Below the pieces are notes generated by a model, which was given only the letters and a program-made list of their open reading frames with translations, was not told the DNA's origin and did not search any database. Shown here piece after piece: positions 1 through 7,174 of a DNA stretch of 64,000 bases. Position 1 is the first letter of the stretch. The number at the start of each line of letters is the position of its first letter. Both the position numbers and the translations under genes were made by a program. The stretch covers positions 4,402-68,401 of the forward strand of contig NZ_FCOI02000005.1 in NCBI RefSeq assembly GCF_001544795.2, in the 5' to 3' direction. This stretch comes from Caballeronia temeraria. GTDB lineage: Bacteria; Pseudomonadota; Gammaproteobacteria; Burkholderiales; Burkholderiaceae.

Positions 1-1
1 G

Positions 2-250
2 GTCATCGCGCCGGGCGTGATTTCGGGTGCGCTGTTCGCGTTCGCCACGTCGTTCGATGAAGTCGTCGTCACGCTGTTTCTCGCCGGCGCCGATCAGACG
101 ACGCTGCCCCGGCAGATGTTTACCGGTATCCGCGAAAACATCAGCCCGACGATCGCGGCGCTCGCGACGATTCTCATCGTGTTCTCGACGAGTCTCCTGC
201 TCGCGCTGGAGTGGTTGCGAGGCCGGGCGGCGGCGCGCGCGGTCGCGTAG
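2..250 (+). CDS. ABC transporter permease, PotC-like, C-terminal part
   Basis: This is the 3' end of a gene that begins left of the window; the frame is open from base 2. The visible 82 residues include PGVISGALFAFATSFDEVVV and a final hydrophobic helix (TIAALATILIVFSTSLLLAL) followed by a short basic tail. The pattern fits the inner-membrane permease of polyamine (spermidine/putrescine-type) ABC importers, where the FATSFDE stretch lies in the last cytoplasmic loop and helix. The substrate cannot be fixed from this fragment. Partner ATPase and binding-protein genes would lie outside the window. Confidence 0.75.
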   Translation, partial: VIAPGVISGALFAFATSFDEVVVTLFLAGADQTTLPRQMFTGIRENISPTIAALATILIVFSTSLLLALEWLRGRAAARAVA

Positions 251-466
251 TTTGAACCGACAAATCGCGAAAATCAGGAACAAATCCCTTGAGAACGCGG
301 GTGATTGCGGTCAAAAGCGCGATCCCCGCCACGCCGCAACGACCTTACGAATGGCTTGACCGCCCGCCCATCAAGGCGCAGCCGAGGGGTTTGTGTGTTG
401 CCGCCCGATTATTCGCGCGAACGGGATAGTGTATTCACTGATGCAGTATTTATCGGAATATGCTTA

Positions 467-976
467 ATGACGTACGTTCTAGGTCGAGTCAAAGCCTGGA
501 ACAATGCCATGACAGCTTTTTCGAAAAGAGCGGACCCGTGGTCACAGACGGTTCACCTGCTCGAGGCGATGCCCGTAGACATCGCCCGCACCGCACCATC
601 CCAGAAAACCGCGCGCGCCGAGAGCGCGTTTCTCGAACGTTTGACCCGCGACTGGAATCGCACGCATCCGCATCATTCGGATGACCGGCTGCCGTTCCCG
701 CAAGCCATCGTGCGCGTGATCGAGCGTCCGAGCAGCGCAACCGCGCTCGTCTACTGGTCCGATCCCGGCACGTGCCACTACGGCTATCAGGGCTGGCGCG
801 CGACGACGGCGACGGCCGAAGGCGTCTGCTCGCTGTCAGGGATGCCGATTCATCGCGGCGACCAGATTTATCGGCCGTCGCAGCGCGATCCGAAGCCGCA
901 AAATGCGTCGGCGATGATTCTCGCTGCCGCAATGCCTCAGAACGCCGAGGAAATGGAAGTCGACCTGCACGACTGA
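467..976 (+). CDS. DUF3331 domain protein
   Basis: A 169-residue soluble protein of unknown function. The core, roughly residues 70-145, has VIERPSSATALVYWSDPGTC, a GYQGWR motif, then GVCSLSGMPIHRGDQIYRPS, which I recognise as the DUF3331 family, largely restricted to Burkholderiaceae. The C(x)LSG...I(x)RGD segment resembles a small metal- or nucleic-acid-binding treble-clef, but this is only an impression. The start is uncertain: ATG at 467 and ATG at 509 are both in frame and neither has a strong ribosome binding site. The frame is also open further upstream to 305, but that stretch lacks conserved sequence. The gene stands alone and converges on the next one. Confidence 0.7.
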   Translation: MTYVLGRVKAWNNAMTAFSKRADPWSQTVHLLEAMPVDIARTAPSQKTARAESAFLERLTRDWNRTHPHHSDDRLPFPQAIVRVIERPSSATALVYWSDPGTCHYGYQGWRATTATAEGVCSLSGMPIHRGDQIYRPSQRDPKPQNASAMILAAAMPQNAEEMEVDLHD

Positions 977-997
977 CGGCATCGCGACAAGCAAATG

Positions 998-1025
998 GCG
1001 GCGGGACCGATGACGGTCCCGCCGC
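998..1025. terminator. Hairpin between convergent genes
   Basis: Perfect 12-bp inverted repeat GCGGCGGGACCG / CGGTCCCGCCGC with an ATGA loop, lying between the stop codons of the DUF3331 gene (+) and the oxidoreductase gene (-). There is no clear T-tract. It probably ends or protects both transcripts. Confidence 0.6.
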
Positions 1026-1039
1026 TCGCGTTCGGGCGC

Positions 1040-1654
1040 TCAATAACCGACTGTGATGCGCTGCCTGATATGCGCGTCGCGGTCGAATTGGTCGAGGAAG
1101 GCGATCGCGTAGTCGTCGAAGGAAATCCAGCTTCGGCCACTGTTGTCGACGAGCAGTTCATCCACGCCGATGCGGAATTTCTGGGTGCGCGCGCCCGGCA
1201 CGAATTCGGCGGACGGAGAAACGAAGGTCCAGTCGATGTCGCGCTCGCGGCGTAAGGCATCGAGGAACGCCGCGCCCGCCGTGGCTTCCGGCTTGTAGGC
1301 GTCCGGAAAATCCGGCAAATCCAGCACGCGCTGACCGGGCGCCGCGTACAAACTGCCCGCGCCGCCCACGACCAGCAAGCGCCGCACGCCCGCGCGCTTC
1401 ACCGGCTCGACGATCGCGGGCTCGGATACCGTGGCAAAGCGCGTTGCGCTGAACACGGCATCGTGGCCGGCGAGCGCGGCCGCGAGCGCGTCGGAATCCA
1501 GTACATCGACGTTTTGCGCACTGACGCCCTCGCGCGCCCCGAGCGCGGATGTGTCGCGCGCGATTGCGGTGACCGTGTGTCCGCGCCGCAACGCTTCTTC
1601 GAGCAGACGGCTGCCGACATGTCCCGTTGCCCCGATGATCGCAATCCTGCTCAT
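1040..1654 (-). CDS. NAD(P)-dependent oxidoreductase, NAD(P)H-binding atypical SDR
   Basis: A 204-residue Rossmann-fold protein. The N-terminus MSRIAIIGATGHVGSRLLEE carries the glycine-rich GATGHVG dinucleotide-binding motif of the atypical SDR/NmrA-like group (YwnB-like). The C-terminal half has DWTFVSPSAEF, a conserved region of these proteins. There is no classical YxxxK active site, so the catalysed reaction is unknown; family members act as reductases or redox sensors. I chose the ATG at 1654 because a GGAGAG ribosome binding site sits just before it; an upstream in-frame start at 1678 would remove this spacing. It is monocistronic, with a 440-bp non-coding region upstream. Confidence 0.8.
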   Translation of the reverse strand: MSRIAIIGATGHVGSRLLEEALRRGHTVTAIARDTSALGAREGVSAQNVDVLDSDALAAALAGHDAVFSATRFATVSEPAIVEPVKRAGVRRLLVVGGAGSLYAAPGQRVLDLPDFPDAYKPEATAGAAFLDALRRERDIDWTFVSPSAEFVPGARTQKFRIGVDELLVDNSGRSWISFDDYAIAFLDQFDRDAHIRQRITVGY

Positions 1655-2096
1655 TGGCAATCTCTCCTTTTCGTTCACGACTTTCCTGGCGATATCGACC
1701 GATCGTCCGGTTCATGATAAAGGGAAATAAACCGTGCCACAGCCGCCGCTTTCCATACAGTTTCTTTCCTGACAGGACGCAATCAGAGAATTCATTGGCG
1801 CACGGCAATTATTAAAAGCATACGTGGCATCGTATTGTCATGCAATTTTCGGGCCGATTTTCCGGCTTTGCAGCAATGTCGACATGCCTTTGTCATATTG
1901 AAAGAGCGCTTCCGAACGCGCGCGACGCCATTAAACTAGAGGCCCCGCACTCTTTCGAGTTGCGCGACAGCGGCGATTACCGGCGCGCCGCGCGCAGCAA
2001 TTTCGGAGCGAGTTTTGAAAATCAAAGTCGCCAAAATGTCATGACATTGGTTTATATTGCAGTTCCTCGCCGCTCCATTACCGGAAGGAGTTAATC
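1655..2096. other. Non-coding region between divergent genes
   Basis: About 440 bp separate the oxidoreductase (-) and the small orphan gene (+). I see no convincing gene. The stretch is visibly more AT-rich than its surroundings, particularly 1800-1960 and 2010-2060, and holds the promoters of both genes plus the palindrome listed separately. Confidence 0.5.
2035..2048. promoter_or_regulatory. Perfect 14-bp palindrome, candidate operator
   Basis: AATGTCATGACATT is a perfect palindrome. It sits immediately upstream of a TATATT (2053-2058) that could serve as a -10 element, about 50 bp before the GTG start at 2097. The position fits a repressor or activator site for the small gene. The regulator is unknown. 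Confidence 0.4.
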
Positions 2097-2294
2097 GTGA
2101 AGAATCCGCAATTGCAGGGTGCCATCGAAGGACGCGACAATCCGGCAGGCGAAACCGCCTACGAACCGATTCCGGTTCGCGCTGTCCCCAAGGAGTCCGC
2201 CGACGAACCCGGCTACTCCGATTCGCTGGACATTCCGCTCAATTACGGCATTGTGATGGACGCTGTTAGGGACGCCGTACGCGCGAATCCCTGA
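2097..2294 (+). CDS. Small acidic hypothetical protein (65 aa)
   Basis: A 65-residue protein I do not recognise. It starts at GTG 2097, preceded by a strong GGAAGGAG ribosome binding site at good spacing, and is followed within 20 bp by a textbook terminator; together these argue that it is a real, independently transcribed gene. The sequence is hydrophilic and proline-rich in the middle (YEPIPVRAVPKESADEPGY) and ends in a short amphipathic helix-like segment (YGIVMDAVRDAVRANP). There is no signal peptide or membrane segment. No function is proposed. Confidence 0.6.
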   Translation: MKNPQLQGAIEGRDNPAGETAYEPIPVRAVPKESADEPGYSDSLDIPLNYGIVMDAVRDAVRANP

Positions 2295-2312
2295 ACGTTC
2301 AGGACATCATCT

Positions 2313-2341
2313 AAAGCGCCTCGATCGAGGCGCTTTTTTTT
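2313..2341 (+). terminator. Rho-independent terminator
   Basis: The self-complementary stretch AAAGCGCCTCGA / TCGAGGCGCTTT is followed directly by a run of eight T residues. It ends the transcript of the small gene at 2097-2294 and insulates the cellulose operon from it. Confidence 0.9.
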
Positions 2342-2342
2342 C

Positions 2343-2828
2343 GTCCATACGATTACCTTGCGACCGTTGCCTGCGAAAGGCAAATGCCTGCCCCAAGGCC
2401 GCTTTAATCAGATGAAACAAGGATTTAGGCGGATCGGCATTCGGACTGTTCCACCAAAAGTCAATCGGTGTGAATCAGAGCCAACGCCCCGCTGCTCTGC
2501 ATTAACAGGATGGTACACTGCGCCTCCGTCAAGGCCCGGCGAGCCGCGCCCGAATGTTAAGACAAAAACGGTTGTCCAGATTTCGTCCATACAGCCACGC
2601 ATCGAAAGCCCGAATTGGGCCGCCTGCAGTGTCCTGTTCGCCTGATTCGACGCAAAATCTCCTGCTAGTCTTTCCACTGGCGAAAATAATCGCATTGAAG
2701 TAAGTTCAGACGTGTAATAGCGCCTGGACAAGCGCCCGCATCGATGATCTCGGGTCGATAAATCCCGGCGCGGACGTACATTCGACCGATCAACCAGGCG
2801 CTGTGTCTCACGCGCTCCCGAACAAAAC
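2343..2828. other. Leader/promoter region of the cellulose operon
   Basis: About 485 bp without a credible gene: frames on both strands show no conserved sequence and no ribosome binding sites. It must hold the promoter and control sites of the bcs operon, but I could not identify a clear sigma-70 or sigma-54 promoter by eye. Confidence 0.5.
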
Positions 2829-3284
2829 ATGGCCGCTATTTTCGATTACCTGTTGGACAGTCAGATTTCCCGGCAGTGGCGTGGCCTTCTGGCCGCTCTC
2901 GCGGACGAGTTCGAAGCGCAGATCGGGCGCAATGAACTGCGCCAGTTGATGCACCGCGTAGGCAGCCGCTTCGCCGAAGCCCGGCCGCTGCCGGCCTGCG
3001 ATTCGACGGCGGCCCTCGCCGACGCGCTGAACGCAGTGTGGCGCGACACCGACTGGGGCTTCGTCGAACTCTCTGACGAGCGCGACTATCTGAGCATCGT
3101 GCATTACTGCGCGCCGCTGCCCGCCTTCGGCGAAAGCGCCCTCGCGTGGACGCCCGCGTTCCTGGAAGGCGCGTATCAACAGTGGCTCGCCGCGCTCGGC
3201 GCGCAAGGACTCGCGATCCAGCAGGCGAGCGAGTTCGGCGACGACGCAGCCGTCGAATTCAGGCTCGCGCGCGTCGCGGCCTGA
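2829..3284 (+). CDS. bcsD: Cellulose synthase subunit D
   Basis: A 151-residue protein matching BcsD in length and pattern: an N-terminal SRQWRGLLAALADEF helix, then GRNELRQLMHRVGSRFA, and a middle WRDTDWGFVELSDERDYL segment. In Komagataeibacter BcsD forms periplasmic octameric rings that help bundle glucan chains as they leave the synthase. Here it is the first gene of the bcs operon, about 120 bp before bcsP. There is no signal peptide, as usual for the family. The ATG at 2829 has a poor ribosome binding site, but no better start exists. Confidence 0.85.
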   Translation: MAAIFDYLLDSQISRQWRGLLAALADEFEAQIGRNELRQLMHRVGSRFAEARPLPACDSTAALADALNAVWRDTDWGFVELSDERDYLSIVHYCAPLPAFGESALAWTPAFLEGAYQQWLAALGAQGLAIQQASEFGDDAAVEFRLARVAA

Positions 3285-3406
3285 ATCGGCTTCAGAAGTT
3301 TGCGACCGCCGCCTCGATGCGGCGGCACCGAGCGCCCCGGCGGGCGCCTCAACAACAAGCAGCACCGGCCAGGCATCAGGAATCGGCACGACGAGGAAGC
3401 GGCATC

Positions 3407-4174
3407 ATGAATACTTCGCGCGACATCGAGAAGCTCTTCGATCATTTCGGCGGCAATGCAGGTGATTATCAGGAGATCGGCCGGGAGAACGAGGCCAGGA
3501 CGGCCCGCACCCGCTGGCCGCTGCTCGCCACGCTCGATTTTGCCCAGCCCGCCATTCCCGAGATCGCACCGCGCCGCGACGTGCAGTTGAACGCGACGCG
3601 GCCGCATCCGGACGAGCCATCGGCCCAGCCGGCCGACAAGCCCACGCCGATTCATCGCGGCCGGCAGCCGCTGTTCACGCGGCCGCATCGCCGTACGATT
3701 CCGGCGGTCAATCCGCCTGCCGCCGAGTCGTTGAGCGCGTTGCGCTTTTCGGTGCTCGGTGAAGCGGCTTCGACCGAAACCGGAACGATTCCGGATTCGG
3801 CGAGCGTGCCCAAGGCAAGCGTGCCGCCGGTTCACACGCCGGTCGCGCCCGTCGAATCGAAACCCGTGGCGAACGACGCCAGCACGGCCGCTGCACAAGC
3901 CTCACGTCCGGCGGCCACGTTCGGATCGAGCCTTCTGGCGCGTCGCGCGCCCGCGCACGTTCCGCCGATGACGCCCGCTCCCCCGGCGCCCGCACCCGCG
4001 CCCGCCGCGCAGCAATCGATCCTCGGCAAGCTTTTCAAACCGCAAGCGCAGCACGCCCCGAGCGCGTCCGCGAACTCGCTCGACGCCATGTTCGAGCGCC
4101 TGCGCCACGCCCGTCCGCAAGCCGACGAACCCACGAACACGCCAGCTCGCGCGAGCCGCCTCTCACGCTCATGA
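3407..4174 (+). CDS. bcsP: Cellulose biosynthesis protein BcsP (BcsR-like N-terminus)
   Basis: A 255-residue protein. The first 40 residues (DIEKLFDHFGGNAGDYQEIG, then a basic stretch) resemble BcsR/YhjR, which in enterobacteria pairs with BcsQ at the synthase. The rest is proline/alanine-rich and probably disordered, with a PAPPAPAPAPAAQQ run near residue 195 and a short conserved C-terminal helix (ANSLDAMFERLRHA). This matches BcsP of betaproteobacterial operons, a cytoplasmic accessory of unknown mechanism. ATG 3407 has a GAGGAAG site upstream; an in-frame start further left would overlap bcsD and lacks family similarity. Its TGA overlaps the ATG of bcsQ. Confidence 0.75.
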   Translation: MNTSRDIEKLFDHFGGNAGDYQEIGRENEARTARTRWPLLATLDFAQPAIPEIAPRRDVQLNATRPHPDEPSAQPADKPTPIHRGRQPLFTRPHRRTIPAVNPPAAESLSALRFSVLGEAASTETGTIPDSASVPKASVPPVHTPVAPVESKPVANDASTAAAQASRPAATFGSSLLARRAPAHVPPMTPAPPAPAPAPAAQQSILGKLFKPQAQHAPSASANSLDAMFERLRHARPQADEPTNTPARASRLSRS

Positions 4175-4959
4175 AAGTCATCACGGTAGTTTCCGCGAAA
4201 GGCGGCGTCGGCAAGACAACGCTCGCCGCCAATCTGGCCTCGGTGCTCGCCGCGCGCCACCGTCGCGTGATCGTGCTCGATCTCGACCCGCAGAACGCGC
4301 TGCGCCTGCACTTCGGCATTCCGCTCGACAGCATCGACGGCATTTCGCGCGCGACGCTCGCCGGCGATCCGTGGCAAACCGTGATGTTCGACGGCGTCGA
4401 CGGCGTGACCGTGCTGCCCTACGGCGCGGTGATCGAGGACGACCGCCGCCGCTTCGAGGCGCTCGTCGACAACGATCCCGCGTGGCTCGCGCATGCGCTG
4501 CAGTCGCTCGCGCTCGATGCCAACGACATCGTGATCGTCGACACGCCGCCGGGCTCGTCCGTCTACACGCGCACCGCGCTGACGGCGGCGAACTTCGCGC
4601 TGAACGTGGTGCTGGCCGATGCCGCGTCCTACGCCGCGATCCCCGGCATGGAGCGCATGATCGACGCCTACGCCGCGCCGCGCGCCGACTTCGCGGGTCA
4701 GGGTTACGTCGTGAATCAGGTCGATCAGTCGCGCCAGTTGAGCAAGGACGTGCTGAAAGTGCTGCGCAACATGCTCGGCACGAAGCTGTTCCCGGGCGTG
4801 ATCCATCAGGACGAGGGCGTCTCCGAATCGCTCGCGTGCGACACGACGCTCATTCACTACGACCCGCTCTCGCAAGCCGCCGCCGATCTGCGCGCGTGCG
4901 GCGAGTGGCTGCTCTCGGCCGTCGATGCGATGGCCGCGTCGCCGAGGAAACTCGCATGA
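4171..4959 (+). CDS. bcsQ: Cellulose biosynthesis ParA-like ATPase BcsQ
   Basis: A 262-residue MinD/ParA-family ATPase. It starts with MKVITVVSAKGGVGKTTLAA, containing the deviant Walker A motif KGGVGKTT, followed by VIVLDLDPQNALRLHFG (switch I) and IVIVDTPPGSS (Walker B). BcsQ (YhjQ) binds BcsR-type proteins and is needed for assembly or polar placement of the cellulose synthase. The gene overlaps bcsP by ATGA at its start and bcsA by ATGA at its end, so translation of the three is coupled. Confidence 0.9.
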   Translation: MKVITVVSAKGGVGKTTLAANLASVLAARHRRVIVLDLDPQNALRLHFGIPLDSIDGISRATLAGDPWQTVMFDGVDGVTVLPYGAVIEDDRRRFEALVDNDPAWLAHALQSLALDANDIVIVDTPPGSSVYTRTALTAANFALNVVLADAASYAAIPGMERMIDAYAAPRADFAGQGYVVNQVDQSRQLSKDVLKVLRNMLGTKLFPGVIHQDEGVSESLACDTTLIHYDPLSQAAADLRACGEWLLSAVDAMAASPRKLA

Positions 4960-7172
4960 GTTCCGCCAAGATTCCCTCGCCCGAAACCGAGGTGAGCGTC
5001 GCAACCTCGCGTCTCGAACGTTTCGTCGATGCAGGCATCTGGGGCAGCCGGATCGTCGTGGTCCTGCTCACGCTCTTCGCCGTGTTCGCGCTGTACTTCG
5101 TCGTCACGGTGCCGCTCGCGTTCGGCCAGCAACTCGCTTTCGCGACGATCTGCTTCGTCTGCGCGCTCGGCTTTCGCCGCCTGCAAGGCCAGTACGCGAC
5201 GCTCGTCATGATCATGCTGTCCGTGGTCGCGTCGGGCCGTTACATGTTCTGGCGTCTCACCGAAACGACCTACTGGGAACGTCCGCTCGACGCCGCCTGG
5301 GGGCTTCTGCTCGTCGCCGCCGAAGTCTATGCGGCCCTCGTGCTGTTGCTCGGCTACTTCCAGACCGCCTGGCCGCTGAAGCGCAAGCCGCTGCCGCTGC
5401 CGGCGGACCGCAGCCAGTGGCCGACCGTCGACGTCTTCATCCCGACGTACAACGAGCCGCTCTCGGTCGTGAAGCCGACGATCTACGCGGCGCTCGCGCT
5501 CGACTATCCGAGCGACAAACTCGCGATCCACGTGCTCGACGACGGCCGCCGTCCCGAGTTCAAGACGTTCTGCGAGGAAGTGGGCGTCAACTGGACGATC
5601 CGCACGCACAATCGTCACGCGAAGGCGGGCAACATCAACGAGGCGCTGAAGATCACCAAGGGCGAATTCCTCGCGATCTTCGACTGCGATCACATTCCCA
5701 CGCGCTCCTTCCTGCAGATCTGCCTCGGCTGGTTCGTGCGCGACAAGCTGCTGTCGATGTTGCAGACGCCGCACCACTTTTTCTCGCCCGATCCGTTCGA
5801 GCGCAATCTCGGCACGTTCCGCAAGGTGCCGAACGAAGGCGAGCTGTTCTACGGCCTCGTGCAGGACGGCAACGACCTCTGGAACGCCACGTTCTTCTGC
5901 GGCTCGTGCGCGGTGCTGCGCCGCTCGATGGTCGAAGAGATCGGCGGCATCGCGGTCGAAACGGTCACGGAAGACGCGCATACCGCGCTCAAGCTGCATC
6001 GGCTGGGCTATACGACGGCGTATCTGGCGATTCCGCAAGCGGCGGGTCTCGCCACCGAAAGTCTCTCCGGTCACATCGGGCAGCGCATCCGCTGGGCGCG
6101 CGGCATGACGCAGATTTTTCGCATCGACAATCCGCTCACCGGCCGTGGCCTCAAGATCGGCCAGCGGCTGTGTTATCTCAACGGCATGCTGCACTTCTTC
6201 TACGGCGTGCCGCGTCTCGTGTTCCTGACCGCGCCGCTGTCGTATCTCTTCTTCGGCGCGCATGTGATCGAAGCGGCGGCGAGCACCATCGCGATCTTCG
6301 CGCTGCCGCATATGATGCACGCGAGCATCACCAATTCGCGCATGCAGCGCAGCTTCCGCCATTCGTTCTGGGCCGAAGTGTATGAATCGGTGCTCGCGTC
6401 GTACATCACCGCGCCGACGCTGCTCGCCGTCATCAACCCGAAGCTCGGCAAGTTCAACGTGACGGCCAAGGGCGGGCAGATCGCGAAGGACTATTTCGAC
6501 TGGTACATCTCGCGGCCGTATCTGTTCCTGCTGCTCTTGAATCTGCTCGGCTTCGTCGCGGGTATCGTGCATATCGTCATCAACTGGCATATCCGCAGCG
6601 AAGTGAACACGACCATCCTCAACCTCTGCTGGACGGTCTACAACATGCTGATCCTGGGCGCATCGGTGGCGGCGGCGAGCGAGCGCAAGCAGGTGCGGGC
6701 GACGCATCGCGTGACGATGAAAATGCCCGTCATGCTCAAGTTCTCGACCGGCCGCACGCTCGCCTGCGAGACCATCGACTATTCGGAAGGCGGCGTCGGC
6801 GTCGCGCTGCCGAGCAAGATCGAAGTGCCGATGCACGAGCGCGTGACCGTCTCGCTCTTTCGGGGCGACGAGGAATATGCGTTCCCGGCGACGGTCGGTT
6901 ATACCGAGCCGGGGCGCGTCGGCCTGCGCTTTTCGCAGCTCACGCGCGAACAGGAATACGACTTCGTCAAGACGACTTTCGCGCGCGCGGACGCCTGGAC
7001 CGGATGGTCGGAGGGACGCCGTCCGGATACGCCGCTGCGCGGCCTGTCGCACGTGCTGCTGGTGGGCTCGCGCGGCATCGGGGGATTGTTCGAGCACTTG
7101 TACAGCGACCTTCGGACCTGGATGACCAAGCGCCCAGTCGACGTGAAGAAGCTGAAAACCAAAGACCAATAA
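4956..7172 (+). CDS. bcsA: Cellulose synthase catalytic subunit (UDP-forming)
   Basis: A 738-residue inner-membrane family 2 glycosyltransferase that polymerises UDP-glucose and extrudes the chain. All signature residues are present: D195-D196 (LDDG), the DxD motif D243-C-D245, the TED gate T338-E339-D340, and QxxRW at Q376-W380. Groups of membrane helices flank the catalytic domain. The C-terminal PilZ domain binds c-di-GMP through R577xxxR581 and D608-Y-S610-x-x-G613, so activity should be c-di-GMP dependent. ATG 4956 overlaps the bcsQ stop. The catalytic subunit looks fully intact, in contrast to bcsC downstream. Confidence 0.97.
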   Translation: MSSAKIPSPETEVSVATSRLERFVDAGIWGSRIVVVLLTLFAVFALYFVVTVPLAFGQQLAFATICFVCALGFRRLQGQYATLVMIMLSVVASGRYMFWRLTETTYWERPLDAAWGLLLVAAEVYAALVLLLGYFQTAWPLKRKPLPLPADRSQWPTVDVFIPTYNEPLSVVKPTIYAALALDYPSDKLAIHVLDDGRRPEFKTFCEEVGVNWTIRTHNRHAKAGNINEALKITKGEFLAIFDCDHIPTRSFLQICLGWFVRDKLLSMLQTPHHFFSPDPFERNLGTFRKVPNEGELFYGLVQDGNDLWNATFFCGSCAVLRRSMVEEIGGIAVETVTEDAHTALKLHRLGYTTAYLAIPQAAGLATESLSGHIGQRIRWARGMTQIFRIDNPLTGRGLKIGQRLCYLNGMLHFFYGVPRLVFLTAPLSYLFFGAHVIEAAASTIAIFALPHMMHASITNSRMQRSFRHSFWAEVYESVLASYITAPTLLAVINPKLGKFNVTAKGGQIAKDYFDWYISRPYLFLLLLNLLGFVAGIVHIVINWHIRSEVNTTILNLCWTVYNMLILGASVAAASERKQVRATHRVTMKMPVMLKFSTGRTLACETIDYSEGGVGVALPSKIEVPMHERVTVSLFRGDEEYAFPATVGYTEPGRVGLRFSQLTREQEYDFVKTTFARADAWTGWSEGRRPDTPLRGLSHVLLVGSRGIGGLFEHLYSDLRTWMTKRPVDVKKLKTKDQ

Positions 7173-7174
7173 AA

